Positions 8,509-17,036 of a stretch of DNA of 64,000 bases are shown piece after piece; position 1 is the first letter of the stretch; the number at the start of each line of letters is the position of its first letter. The notes beneath the pieces are model-generated. The model did not search any database. It worked only from the letters and a program-made list of their open reading frames with translations, and was not told the origin of the DNA. A program made the translations under genes and the position numbers. This DNA comes from Mariniblastus sp. (GTDB taxonomy: Bacteria > Planctomycetota > Planctomycetia > Pirellulales > Pirellulaceae). The stretch is from the NCBI GenBank assembly GCA_022447605.1, contig JAKVBG010000009.1, positions 27,844-91,843 of the forward strand, read 5' to 3'.

Positions 8509-9435
8509 TTGAACAGTCAAAAAGATGACAACAAAAACGAGGAGCTGCGGCCAACGGTCAACCTGGTACGGCAACAACTTGCCAGTTTGAGTCGATTTGG
8601 CTTGATGGACCTGCCGAAGCCCACGGGACGATGGGTGCTGGATGGGGAGCAGCCAGACCTGGAGTCAGGGCAGCCTGTCAGCGAGGTACCCGGGCAAGCG
8701 GGCGAGCAGGAGGCAGCTGTCGGAGCCGACTCGGGAACCACGGCTGCAGCGGGCAACACTCAGACGGTTCCGTCCAGCCGTTTGCGCGGCGAGGCGACTA
8801 CCGAAATGGATGTGGCACAAGGCGAAGTTGCCCGCTCACTACCGAGTGCGCCGTACCCGGACCTGGTCCCGCTGGATGAGCGGCCGCGGGAACTGGAGAT
8901 TTTGTCGAACCAGGTGGCGAGCTGTGTCCGCTGCGCGGAGCTGTCGAGTTGCCGGACTCAGACGGTTTTTGGAGTCGGCAATCCGGCCGCCCGCCTCTGT
9001 TTCCTGGGTGAGGGGCCTGGCGCGGAAGAAGACCGGCAGGGCGTGCCGTTTGTCGGAGCTGCCGGTCAATTGTTGGACAAGATCCTCGAGGCTTGCCGGA
9101 TGCGCCGCGAGGATGTCTACATCATGAACTGCGTGAAATGCCGTCCCCCCGGCAACCGCAACCCGGACGGTGCTGAGTTGGATCATTGTTGGCCGTATGC
9201 TGTTGGCCAACTGGAAATATTGCAGCCCGAGTTCATCTGCTGCCTGGGAAGTGTCGCGGCCAAGACGCTGCTGGACACGCATTTGTCGATCGGCCGGCTG
9301 AGGCAGACCTTTCACGACTACCGTGGCAGCCGGGTGATGGTCACGTACCACCCGGCCTACCTGCTGAGGAACCCGGATGCCAAGAAATTGGTTTGGGACG
9401 ACATGAAGCTGCTAATCCGGGAAATGGGGATTTAA
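8509..9435 (+). CDS. Family 4 (type 4) uracil-DNA glycosylase with long N-terminal extension
   Basis: The protein removes uracil from DNA as the first step of base excision repair. The catalytic domain begins near residue 130. The four expected iron-sulfur cysteines are Cys139, Cys142, Cys221 (KCRPP) and Cys237 (HCWPY). Motif 1 is [12 protein letters not shown] (178-189) and the late motif is HPAYLLR (301-307), both diagnostic of family 4. The first roughly 125 residues are Gln/Glu/Ser-rich, look disordered and lie outside the family's usual length of about 200 aa. Starts further in would remove part of this tail. No operon partner is visible. Confidence 0.92.
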   Translation: MNSQKDDNKNEELRPTVNLVRQQLASLSRFGLMDLPKPTGRWVLDGEQPDLESGQPVSEVPGQAGEQEAAVGADSGTTAAAGNTQTVPSSRLRGEATTEMDVAQGEVARSLPSAPYPDLVPLDERPRELEILSNQVASCVRCAELSSCRTQTVFGVGNPAARLCFLGEGPGAEEDRQGVPFVGAAGQLLDKILEACRMRREDVYIMNCVKCRPPGNRNPDGAELDHCWPYAVGQLEILQPEFICCLGSVAAKTLLDTHLSIGRLRQTFHDYRGSRVMVTYHPAYLLRNPDAKKLVWDDMKLLIREMGI

Positions 9436-9740
9436 CCGTTTGCAGGGAAAAACCTGCATGAAATGGCCTGCTCGGTCTCAAAACGGCAAAAATCCAGCCC
9501 TCAAAGCCGGGCTGGAACAACCGTCAAATTCCGGACGTCAGACGGTCTGATCCGAAAGAATACAGGGAAAAAAACCAATTTTCTTGCTGCAATCCTAAGC
9601 GGCAATTAACATTAAGAACGGAATCAAAATTACGTCGAAATAGATCTGTACAGGGCCTCGTCGTTAGTAGGCTTTGAACAATTGGATGCGTTCATCAGAT
9701 AAACGCGCGATCAAACAGCTCTGACGGGAGAAAATACGAA
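9436..9740. other. Intergenic region before DUF1598 gene
   Basis: This 305-base gap between two rightward genes holds a strong hairpin at 9493-9516 (listed separately). The AT-richer segment around 9560-9660 probably carries the promoter of the DUF1598 gene. No gene was seen. Confidence 0.5.
9488..9516 (-). terminator. Hairpin with T-tract on the minus strand
   Basis: TCCAGCCC (9493-9500) and GGGCTGGA (9509-9516) form a perfect 8-bp stem with an 8-nt loop. On the minus strand the stem is followed directly by TTTTT, the form of an intrinsic terminator for leftward transcription, although no leftward gene precedes it. On the plus strand it lacks a T-tract, so it would be a weak terminator for the glycosylase gene. 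Confidence 0.45.
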
Positions 9741-11117
9741 ATGGCCAGTCGCCCTTACCGGTTTGCAATCATGTCCATGGTGGTTGCCAGTCTTACCCTT
9801 TTAACTTCAATCGGTTTTTGCCAGCAGGATGCGGGTAGTGGTGGAATTGAGATTGATGTGAATGGGATTCTGCATTCCCGCACCGTATTGGATCAGTCTG
9901 GCAAGTTGACGCGTCAGCGCCTCAATGCAGCCAAGTCCTCGCTGAATAAAGATCTCCAGAAACAGAGTCCGTTGCGGAAGATTTCCCTCAACCGACTGGA
10001 AGCAGAGATCAAAAAACTGCAGGCGGCCGGAAAACCGATTCCGGACGAGATGCGGTACATGGCCGGTTTGAACCGGGTCACCCATGTCTTTTACTTCCCC
10101 GAAACCAAGGATATTGTCCTGGCCGGGCCCGCCGAGGGATTCTTCATTGATGGCAACAACCGTGTTGTGGGAATAAAGAGTCGACAAGCTACCCTGCAAC
10201 TGGAAGACATGATCGTCGCCCTGCGTGCTTTCGGGCCGGACACCCGTCCCACCGGCATGATTTCCTGTTCTATCGACCCGACGCAGCAAGGGCTGCAGCA
10301 GATGAAAGTTGCCATGGCAGAAGTTCAGCAGAATTTCCGACCGGGTGACGAGCGACGCGTGGTCGAACTGTACAAGAATGCTTTGGGCCTGCAGGATGTC
10401 ACGGTCAAAGGGGTGTCGCCCAAGACACACTTTGCTCGAGTCCTGGTGGATGCCGACTACCATATGAAACTGATCGGGATCGGCCTGGAACAGCCTCCGG
10501 TTCGCATCACGAGTTTTATTGAAAAAGCCAAGCCGAACACGGTGGGCAAGAACTCGCTGCAACGTTGGTACTTTGAGCCGGATTACAGCTATGTCACAGT
10601 TTCGGCCGATGAGACGGCCATGATGATGGACGGCGGCAGTGTCAAGCTGATCGGTGAAGATGAGCGGGTCAGTGCCAAGGGTCAACGCTCCGGTACCGGA
10701 GGGATGAACCGAGCCAGCCAGGGTTTCTGCCGTTCGTTTACCAAGATGTACAACTCGCTTTCTGAAAAGAACCCTCTGTATGCGGAACTGCGGAACTTGA
10801 TCGATATGTCGGTCGCTGCGGCTTTCATCCAGGAAATGGATATGTATAGTGACGCCGGTTGGAGCATGGAATTGTTTGGTAACGAGGAACTTTTCCCGGT
10901 TGAAAAGTACAACGCTCCCAAGCATGTTGAGCCAGCAGTGAACGCGGTCTGGAAAGGGGACTTTTTCATGACACCGATTGGTGGTGGCGTGCAGTTCCAA
11001 CCTCGCTTGGCGATTTCTGCGGACTACATGATGGTCGATGAAAAAGGCGAAGTCATGGAAACGAAGAAGACGATCAAAGTCGAAGACCTGACCGACGGCC
11101 AATGGTGGTGGGACTAG
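9741..11117 (+). CDS. Exported DUF1598-type planctomycete protein
   Basis: A signal peptide (residues 1 to about 29, core MSMVVASLTLLTSIGFC) is followed by about 430 residues without a recognised catalytic motif. The blocks PAEGFFIDG, LQLEDMIVALRAFGPD and RVLVDADYHMKLIGIGLE match my memory of DUF1598, a family seen mostly in planctomycetes. The C-terminus ends in WWWD. It is transcribed alone, with a clear terminator 27 nt downstream. It is probably an extracytoplasmic protein of unknown role. Confidence 0.72.
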   Translation: MASRPYRFAIMSMVVASLTLLTSIGFCQQDAGSGGIEIDVNGILHSRTVLDQSGKLTRQRLNAAKSSLNKDLQKQSPLRKISLNRLEAEIKKLQAAGKPIPDEMRYMAGLNRVTHVFYFPETKDIVLAGPAEGFFIDGNNRVVGIKSRQATLQLEDMIVALRAFGPDTRPTGMISCSIDPTQQGLQQMKVAMAEVQQNFRPGDERRVVELYKNALGLQDVTVKGVSPKTHFARVLVDADYHMKLIGIGLEQPPVRITSFIEKAKPNTVGKNSLQRWYFEPDYSYVTVSADETAMMMDGGSVKLIGEDERVSAKGQRSGTGGMNRASQGFCRSFTKMYNSLSEKNPLYAELRNLIDMSVAAAFIQEMDMYSDAGWSMELFGNEELFPVEKYNAPKHVEPAVNAVWKGDFFMTPIGGGVQFQPRLAISADYMMVDEKGEVMETKKTIKVEDLTDGQWWWD

Positions 11118-11450
11118 GTTCTGCGATTTAAATTGAGAATTTCAAGGCGGCCATTCGGTCGCCTTTTTTGTTGGGGCAGTTTGGTCCGGGACGAACCTGC
11201 CAGGGGTGATCGTCGGTTTGCTGTAAAAAACACGAGTATTTTTGGCAGGCCTGTGAGAATCCTCCAAACATCGGGGTTTCCCGGACGAAAAACAATGGAC
11301 GGTCTGAAGGCACCGCTTGGATCTTGTCGGGAACTTAATCAAAATGGCCTGTACGACCGTTCTGTTTGGGATTCTAATTCGGTCGTGCTCGGCCGAGAGT
11401 TTGTCAGGCCATTTCAATGTATGTTCGTTTGCGAATTTTACGCTTGAATC
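11118..11450. other. Intergenic region between DUF1598 and App1 genes
   Basis: Apart from the terminator at 11144-11169, I see no gene, RNA element or repeat in this 333-base gap. A promoter for the downstream gene is expected here but is not clear. Confidence 0.5.
11144..11169 (+). terminator. Intrinsic terminator after DUF1598 gene
   Basis: AAGGCGGCC (11144-11152) pairs with GGTCGCCTT (11157-11165) over nine pairs, one of them G-T, with loop ATTC. A run of six T ends at 11169. Confidence 0.85.
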
Positions 11451-12530
11451 ATGATCAAAATTGGCAGGTCGAGTAACTTGTCTGCACAAATCGTTACCTA
11501 CCCGACTTACGGATTCCAGACGGACAGCCTGGGTTGGCGGATCCACATTGCCGGTGTCGCTTTCCAGACCGCTCCCCCGACGCTGCGCCAAAGGATGCTG
11601 GTCAAGATGCTCGGCAAAACGATGAAGCTGGATGACGAATCGCTCCGTTGTGAGATTTTCCGGGACCGTGTCTCGCCCTTCCTGGTGGAAGCCGAGAAAG
11701 GACTCGAAATGCAGGTCACCGTGGGTGAAACGACCGTGCCATTGAGGAAGCGGACCCGTAAAAACGGACACTTTTTTGGTGCTCCCCGGTTTCACCAGTC
11801 GACGATCAGCGAGGTAGCCAGGACGGATGAATTCGGCCGACAGCGAGTGCCTTACTCGATCTCGACCGTCGACGGGGACAGGGCGGTCGTCGAAGGGGTC
11901 GCCCATTTGATCCCGCCGCAGGGCATTTCGGTCATCTCCGATATTGACGACACGATCAAGGAAACCCGGGTGGTCGATCGCCGTGAATTGCTGATCAATA
12001 CATTTTTGAGGGATTTTCGATCGGTTTCTGGCATGGCGGATGTCTACCGTGATTGGCATGCCAACGGTGCCGAATTCCATTATGTTTCTTCCAGTCCCTG
12101 GCAATTGTTCGATCCACTGCATAAACACCAACGCGATCACGGCTTCCCCAGCGGCACCATGCACCTGCGGAATTTCAGGTTGCGTGACCAGTTGCTGAAG
12201 CGGGTGATGATGATCCGGCGCCGCGGTAAGGCGACTGCCATCCACCGCATGTTGAAGGACCTGCCCGAGCGCAAATTCATTCTGGTCGGGGATTCGGCCG
12301 AGAAGGACCCGGAAATCTACTTGAAGGTCTGGCGACGCCACCCGGGACAGGTCAGCGGGATCTTCATCCGGGACCTTCAGGAGCGACCGATGATTGACGA
12401 GAGAACCCGCAAGTTGATCCAGTCGTCCAACGGCCATTCGATCTGTACGATTTTCAAGGATGCCGAGACGCTGGCCCGGGACGCCACCCGGATTTTTTCA
12501 GGGTTCACCGCTGCGCACGCGGTTTCCTGA
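11451..12530 (+). CDS. App1-type (DUF2183) phosphatidate phosphatase-like protein
   Basis: The catalytic region holds SDIDDTIKET (about 164-173), the DxDxT nucleophile motif of haloacid-dehalogenase-type phosphatases as arranged in the App1/LNS2 (DUF2183) family. It is followed by HYVSSSPWQL and by VGDSAEKDPEIY, the late acidic metal-binding motif. The family is linked to hydrolysis of phosphatidate to diacylglycerol, but bacterial members are little studied. The N-terminal third is a beta-rich domain of unknown role. No signal peptide is seen. It is transcribed alone upstream of rpsD. Confidence 0.82.
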   Translation: MIKIGRSSNLSAQIVTYPTYGFQTDSLGWRIHIAGVAFQTAPPTLRQRMLVKMLGKTMKLDDESLRCEIFRDRVSPFLVEAEKGLEMQVTVGETTVPLRKRTRKNGHFFGAPRFHQSTISEVARTDEFGRQRVPYSISTVDGDRAVVEGVAHLIPPQGISVISDIDDTIKETRVVDRRELLINTFLRDFRSVSGMADVYRDWHANGAEFHYVSSSPWQLFDPLHKHQRDHGFPSGTMHLRNFRLRDQLLKRVMMIRRRGKATAIHRMLKDLPERKFILVGDSAEKDPEIYLKVWRRHPGQVSGIFIRDLQERPMIDERTRKLIQSSNGHSICTIFKDAETLARDATRIFSGFTAAHAVS

Positions 12531-12828
12531 TACCTGATACGTCGGTCCCAGTTCGATCATCGGTCTGAAGTGCCCCGAACGGCTGGAAGTTGGGCATGGG
12601 ATACTGCCGGTTACGATCGTGGCCCACGGCTATTTTCCCCCTTGTGGAACGTGGGGAAATTGGGGAAAATTGGTCTCCAATTCGAACTGACGACTCTGCC
12701 ACGGCCCGGATGACTGATCGATGTTTCCGGGCGAACTTTTTGCCGAAGCCCAGTCGGGCGAGAGCGGCAATGCCGGCATCTGTTTGCTGGGTGGGCAGCG
12801 CGCGGTCTACACGACAGGAACAAGTCTC

Positions 12829-13443
12829 ATGGCTCGATATACTGGCCCCAAGGGTCGAGTGAATCGTCGGCTCCAAACGCTGATCTATGAAAACAGTGGA
12901 GCCTCCCGCGCTCTTGAGAAGCGCGGAAATCAACCACCCGGAATGCATATCCGCGGAAGACGCCCATCCAACTACGGGATGGCGTTGATGGAGAAGCAGA
13001 AGATCAAGCACTACTACGGGTTTGGTGAACGACAACTGCGGCGTTACTTTGACAAGGCGACGCGCGCCAAGGGAAATACGGGTGAGAACCTGCTGTTGAT
13101 ATGTGAACAACGGCTCGACAACGTCGTTCGCCGAGTGGGACTGGCCAAGACGCGTCCCCAGGCCAGACAGGGAATTGCCCACGGCCATTTTCGCGTGAAT
13201 GGCGTCAAGGTTGACAAGCCGTCCTACATGTTGCGTCCCGGGGATGTCATTACGGTCAGGAATCGTGAAAACGTTTTGAAGCTGTACCACGGAATCCGTG
13301 AACAGGGCGTCGAGGGCGAAGGTATCGAGTGGGTCAGTTTCGACACCGAGTCATTGACGGCCACCGTGCAGGGAGTTCCCAGTGGCAGCGATATCAGTTT
13401 GCCGGTAGACGCCAATACGGTCGTCGAATTCCTGTCGCGTTAA
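12829..13443 (+). CDS. rpsD: 30S ribosomal protein S4
   Basis: S4 binds 16S rRNA early in 30S assembly. The start is the ATG at 12829, which gives the canonical MARYTGP; AGGAA lies 8 nt upstream. The 204-residue protein has the RNA-binding S4 domain (RLDNVVRRVGLAKTRPQAR, then GHFRVNG). The N-terminus has no cysteines, so it is the zinc-free form. The longer open frame from 12721 is not family-like and is rejected as the start. The gene stands alone rather than in the usual rpsM-rpsK-rpsD-rpoA operon and has its own terminator. Confidence 0.96.
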   Translation: MARYTGPKGRVNRRLQTLIYENSGASRALEKRGNQPPGMHIRGRRPSNYGMALMEKQKIKHYYGFGERQLRRYFDKATRAKGNTGENLLLICEQRLDNVVRRVGLAKTRPQARQGIAHGHFRVNGVKVDKPSYMLRPGDVITVRNRENVLKLYHGIREQGVEGEGIEWVSFDTESLTATVQGVPSGSDISLPVDANTVVEFLSR

Positions 13444-13464
13444 CAGATAAATTAGCAAGGGATA

Positions 13465-13498
13465 AACGGCGAGTCACATGTGACTGGCCGTTTTTTTT
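13465..13498 (+). terminator. Intrinsic terminator after rpsD
   Basis: AACGGC (13465-13470) pairs with GCCGTT (13487-13492) and encloses the perfect inner stem AGTCAC/GTGACT. It is followed by eight T (13491-13498). Confidence 0.9.
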
Positions 13499-13510
13499 GG
13501 GTGATTCAAT

Positions 13511-14932
13511 ATGCATACGAAACTGGTTGTGATTGGTGGCGGCCCCGGTGGCTACGCGGCAGCGTTCCTGGCCGCGGACGTGGGAATCGAGGTAACCTTG
13601 ATCGAGGCGGCTGGCCGCATGGGCGGAACCTGCCTGTTGCGGGGCTGTATCCCGTCCAAGGCGCTGCTTCATGTGGCCCGGGTCATCTCTGAGGCAGAAG
13701 AAATGGGCGAGGACTGGGGAGTTGATTTCGGCAGTCCCCGGATCGAATTGGCCCAATTGCGGGAACGCAAGGAGAAAGTGATCAGCACCCTGTCGGGTGG
13801 GTTGGGCCAATTGGCCAAACGCAGGAACGTGACCGTGATCAAGGCCCACGCACGTTTCCTGGATGCCAACACGCTGTCCCTTGAGGGGGGTGACGACACG
13901 ATCCCGGAAAGCAAGCAGTTGACATTTGACCAGTGTATCGTGGCCAGCGGCAGCATTCCTGCCATGCCGGGCGCTTTCGATATCGGTTCCGATCGCGTGA
14001 TGGACTCTACCGGCGCTCTCGAACTGGCCGATATTCCAGGCTCGATGCTGGTGGTCGGTGGCGGCTATATCGGTTTGGAGATGGGGACGGTTTACGCTGG
14101 TCTGGGAACGGACGTCAGCGTGGTTGAATTACAGGACGGGCTGTTGATGGGCGCCGACCGCGACCTGGTCCGCCCGCTGCACCGCCGTTTGAAGCAGCTG
14201 TTCCAGGATCGCATCTTCCTGAACACGAAGGTAGGTAGCATTTCGTTGGACGGCGAACAGGTGGCCGTGACGTTCGAGGGACCCGACAAGTTCGGCACCG
14301 AGCGGTACGACCGTGTGCTGGTCTCGGTTGGCCGTCGCCCCAACACGTTTGATCTGGGCCTGGAAAACGTAGGGGTTCAACTCGATCAACGTGGGTTTAT
14401 CCTGCATGATGACCAGATGCGAACCGACGTTCCCAATATCTTTGTGATTGGCGATGCGGCGGGTGAACCGATGCTGGCCCACAAGGCGAACCATGAAGGC
14501 CGCTTGGCGGTTGAGGTGATTCACGGGCAACCGGTGCGGTTTGATAAGCGAGCCATCCCTGCCGTGGTCTTTACCGATCCCGAGATTGCCTGGAGCGGGA
14601 TCACGGTCGAGGAGGCGAAAGCCGAAGGTGTCGCGCACGAAGTTTGCATCTACCCCTGGGCAGCCAGTGGCCGGGCCCAGGCGTTGGGCCGGACCGAGGG
14701 GCTGACCAAGTGGATTGTCGACCCGGAGACGGAGAGGGTACTCGGCTGTGGCATTGTCGGGCCAGGGGCCGGTGAGTTGATCGCCGAAGCGACCCTGGCC
14801 ATCGAGATGGGTTGCGTGGTTCGGGACATTGCCGAGACGATCCATGCGCATCCCACGCTGAGTGAAACGATGATGAATGCCAGCGAGGTGTTCTATGGGA
14901 CGGCGACCGAGATCTACAAACCCAAAAAGTGA
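13511..14932 (+). CDS. lpdA: Dihydrolipoyl dehydrogenase
   Basis: This flavoprotein reoxidises dihydrolipoamide in 2-oxoacid dehydrogenase or glycine cleavage complexes, passing electrons to NAD. The FAD-binding GGGPGG is near residue 9, the redox-active disulfide is in GGTCLLRGCIPSKALLH (CxxxxC), the NAD-binding GGGYIGLEMG is near 181, and the C-terminal interface has the active HxxxxE in HAHPTLSE. The 473-residue length is standard. The partner E1/E2 genes are not in the window. The start follows the rpsD terminator by 12 nt, so its promoter must overlap that region. Confidence 0.93.
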   Translation: MHTKLVVIGGGPGGYAAAFLAADVGIEVTLIEAAGRMGGTCLLRGCIPSKALLHVARVISEAEEMGEDWGVDFGSPRIELAQLRERKEKVISTLSGGLGQLAKRRNVTVIKAHARFLDANTLSLEGGDDTIPESKQLTFDQCIVASGSIPAMPGAFDIGSDRVMDSTGALELADIPGSMLVVGGGYIGLEMGTVYAGLGTDVSVVELQDGLLMGADRDLVRPLHRRLKQLFQDRIFLNTKVGSISLDGEQVAVTFEGPDKFGTERYDRVLVSVGRRPNTFDLGLENVGVQLDQRGFILHDDQMRTDVPNIFVIGDAAGEPMLAHKANHEGRLAVEVIHGQPVRFDKRAIPAVVFTDPEIAWSGITVEEAKAEGVAHEVCIYPWAASGRAQALGRTEGLTKWIVDPETERVLGCGIVGPGAGELIAEATLAIEMGCVVRDIAETIHAHPTLSETMMNASEVFYGTATEIYKPKK

Positions 14933-14974
14933 CCCTTGCCAGCGCGGCAGGACGGTCCGGAAAGAAGCGGTAAC

Positions 14975-15826
14975 GTGGCTCCCTCCGGTGTGAAACGGGT
15001 GCTCAGATCACCCCGCGAAATCAAGCTGATGCGGGCCGCCGGCCTGGTCGTATGGCAGGCGCACCAGGCGGCCGCCAGGATCCTGCAACCGGGCGTCACT
15101 ACTGCCGAACTGAACGCGGCGTATCGCGATACGTTTGCCCGTTGCGGTGCCGAGCCGCTCTTCCTCGGTTACGGGGGGCCGCCCCCCTTCCCGGCGGAAA
15201 CCTGCATTTCGATCAACGAGGAAGTGGTTCACGGTATCCCCGGGCCGAGAGTGATCAAAGCGGGGGACCTTATTTCTCTTGATACGGGTTGTCGCCTGGC
15301 GGGTTGGTGTGGCGATGCCGCCGTTACCCATGCGGTCGGTCCGATCTCGGCAACCGATCAAAAACTGCTGGACGTCACGCTGGGGACATTGAATCTGGCC
15401 GTCGAGTTGATGGCCACTTGTAACCTGTGGAGCCAGGTCGCCCGGGAAATGGAAGCGCTGGTCAAAGACTCCGGGTTTTTCGTCGTTGAAGAGATGGTGG
15501 GGCATGGGATCGGGCAGAACCTGCATGAACCTCCCCAGGTGCCGAACTATTTCAGCGAGGCCTTGGCGGGCTCGGAAGATTTTGATTTACGGCCGGGCGT
15601 CGTCCTGGCCATTGAGCCGATGGTCAATATCGGTACGCAGAAGATCGTCTGCCTGGATGACGGTTGGACCCTGGTCACTGGGGATGGCCAGGCGAGTGCG
15701 CATTTCGAGCATACCATCGCGATCACAGCCGACGGCCCGCGGAGGCTGACCGGGCCTCCTGTCGCGGACGAAATGTCGGGATTGCCTGACTGGCTGCAGG
15801 ATGCCGAGCGGTGGGTCACCTGGTAA
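14975..15826 (+). CDS. map: Methionine aminopeptidase, type I
   Basis: Map removes the initiator Met from new proteins. The fold and ligands are visible: LDTGCRLAGWCGDAA with the two metal-binding Asp, GHGIGQNLHEPPQVPNY with the ligand His, AIEPM with a Glu ligand, and the final Glu in SAHFEHT. The start is uncertain. The longest frame begins at a TTG at 14936, but the family start (RSPREIKLMRAAG) fits better with GTG at 14975 or 14990, and GAAAGAAG precedes 14975. It follows lpdA closely and may be co-transcribed. It lacks an N-terminal zinc-finger extension. Confidence 0.9.
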   Translation: MAPSGVKRVLRSPREIKLMRAAGLVVWQAHQAAARILQPGVTTAELNAAYRDTFARCGAEPLFLGYGGPPPFPAETCISINEEVVHGIPGPRVIKAGDLISLDTGCRLAGWCGDAAVTHAVGPISATDQKLLDVTLGTLNLAVELMATCNLWSQVAREMEALVKDSGFFVVEEMVGHGIGQNLHEPPQVPNYFSEALAGSEDFDLRPGVVLAIEPMVNIGTQKIVCLDDGWTLVTGDGQASAHFEHTIAITADGPRRLTGPPVADEMSGLPDWLQDAERWVTW

Positions 15827-15856
15827 GGAGGGTGTAACCGTTTGCCCTTCCGTTTG

Positions 15857-15898
15857 CCTTGAGCCGATTTCCTTGAGCCGATTTCCTTGAGCCGATTC
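15857..15898. repeat. Three tandem copies of a 14-nt unit
   Basis: CCTTGAGCCGATTT is repeated head to tail at 15857-15870, 15871-15884 and 15885-15898 (last base changed). The array lies just beyond the stop codon of the TPR gene. It is probably slippage-generated; no function is evident. Confidence 0.85.
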
Positions 15899-15899
15899 C

Positions 15900-16982
15900 C
15901 TACTTGATCTCGTTCCTGATTTCCTCGGCCACACGAGTTGGACCCGGTTCTGCCTCGGCTTGTCGTTTGGCAATCTTCTGCCGGGTGGTCGCGGCCAAAT
16001 CGGAATCCCCGTTGGCTTCCTGCACCTGGGCCAACGTCGTCAGGTTTTCGACCGTTTCTCCTTCCATGGCAATTGCCTTTTCGATCAGTTCCAGACCCTC
16101 GGCGGGCCGGGTAAATTCCGGGTCAGGGCAACTGGCCAACAACCCGGCTGCCTGGCGGTAGGCGGCCGGCAGCGGGTCGACCTTGGTTGCCTGCAGGTAA
16201 CAGTCGTAGGCGGCCTGCCAATTGCCTAACTTCTGTTCCGCTTCACCGCAGTTGTACTTGGCGACCTGGTTCAAGGGGGCCAATTGGCGGGCCAAACGGT
16301 AGTCAGTCAGCGCGGCCTGGTAATCCTCGCTGGCAAACTGGCAGTGTCCCCGGCCGGTGTAGGCTTGGGCATCGGCCGGGTCGGCTGCGATGACCTTGGA
16401 ATAGCATTCAATCGCGGACGGGTAATCGGACATGGCAGATTGAACCTCGGCCAGGTTGAACCAGCCTGCCAGGTGGTCCGGTTGCTGTTGGGTGACGTGT
16501 TCAAAATCCTCACGGGCCTTTTCCAAGTTGCCGTCACGGACCATCACCATCCCGCGTCCCAGGTAGGCTCGCCAGCGGGAAGCGTCCCGCGCGGTCGATT
16601 GGTCAAAATCGGTCTTGGCCTGTGCCAGAACGATTTGGCTCTGTTCGCGGTTGCCCGCGGCCAGGAAAGCGTCGGCCAGGTCGAAGCGGCTGAAACCGCG
16701 ACGGCAGAGGGCCCAGGAAGCGAGGGAATTGACATACTCCCGCTCCTTGTCCGCCAGGTCGAGCTGCAGGATCGACTGGCATTGCCGGTCAATCTCCGAG
16801 TATTCAGTCGCTTTCTTGGCCGACTGGGTCAGCGCGTAAACGGCAGCAATCTGGTCCTTGACCGATACCTCTCCTGCCGACTCAACGGGGCTGAGTACCT
16901 GGGCCGTGGCTCGTTCGTTTGAGCTGATCCAGCAGCCTGCCAAAATCATCGACAGGAACGTCGTGGTCGTGTTCAATTTCAC
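15900..16982 (-). CDS. Exported TPR-repeat protein
   Basis: The start is GTG at 16982, with GGAGGGAAG about 7 nt upstream. The N-terminus has a signal peptide containing SMILAGCW, which could be a lipobox with Cys17. Several tetratricopeptide repeats follow, for example RAYLGRGMVMVRDGNLEKA, GWFNLAEVQSAMSDYPSAIE and AYTGRGHCQFASEDYQAAL. It is likely a protein-protein interaction module on the outer face of the cytoplasmic membrane; the partner is unknown. It follows fumC by 54 nt on the same strand and may be co-transcribed. Confidence 0.8.
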   Translation of the reverse strand: MKLNTTTTFLSMILAGCWISSNERATAQVLSPVESAGEVSVKDQIAAVYALTQSAKKATEYSEIDRQCQSILQLDLADKEREYVNSLASWALCRRGFSRFDLADAFLAAGNREQSQIVLAQAKTDFDQSTARDASRWRAYLGRGMVMVRDGNLEKAREDFEHVTQQQPDHLAGWFNLAEVQSAMSDYPSAIECYSKVIAADPADAQAYTGRGHCQFASEDYQAALTDYRLARQLAPLNQVAKYNCGEAEQKLGNWQAAYDCYLQATKVDPLPAAYRQAAGLLASCPDPEFTRPAEGLELIEKAIAMEGETVENLTTLAQVQEANGDSDLAATTRQKIAKRQAEAEPGPTRVAEEIRNEIK

Positions 16983-17036
16983 CGTCTTCCCTCCATGGAA
17001 TTTACTGTTTTCTGTTTTGTTGATGATCCTTCGTGA

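Noticed and set aside
9807..11102. 431-codon antisense ORF opposite the DUF1598 gene
   Set aside because: It mirrors the codon bias of the sense gene, shows no domain and has His/Arg-rich composition typical of shadow frames.
11142..12437. 431-codon antisense ORF opposite the App1-like gene
   Set aside because: It is a shadow frame of a well-supported gene and runs through the terminator at 11144-11169.
12721..12828. 36-residue N-terminal extension of S4
   Set aside because: The extension does not resemble S4, and the ATG at 12829 has a ribosome-binding site and gives the canonical MARYTGP start.
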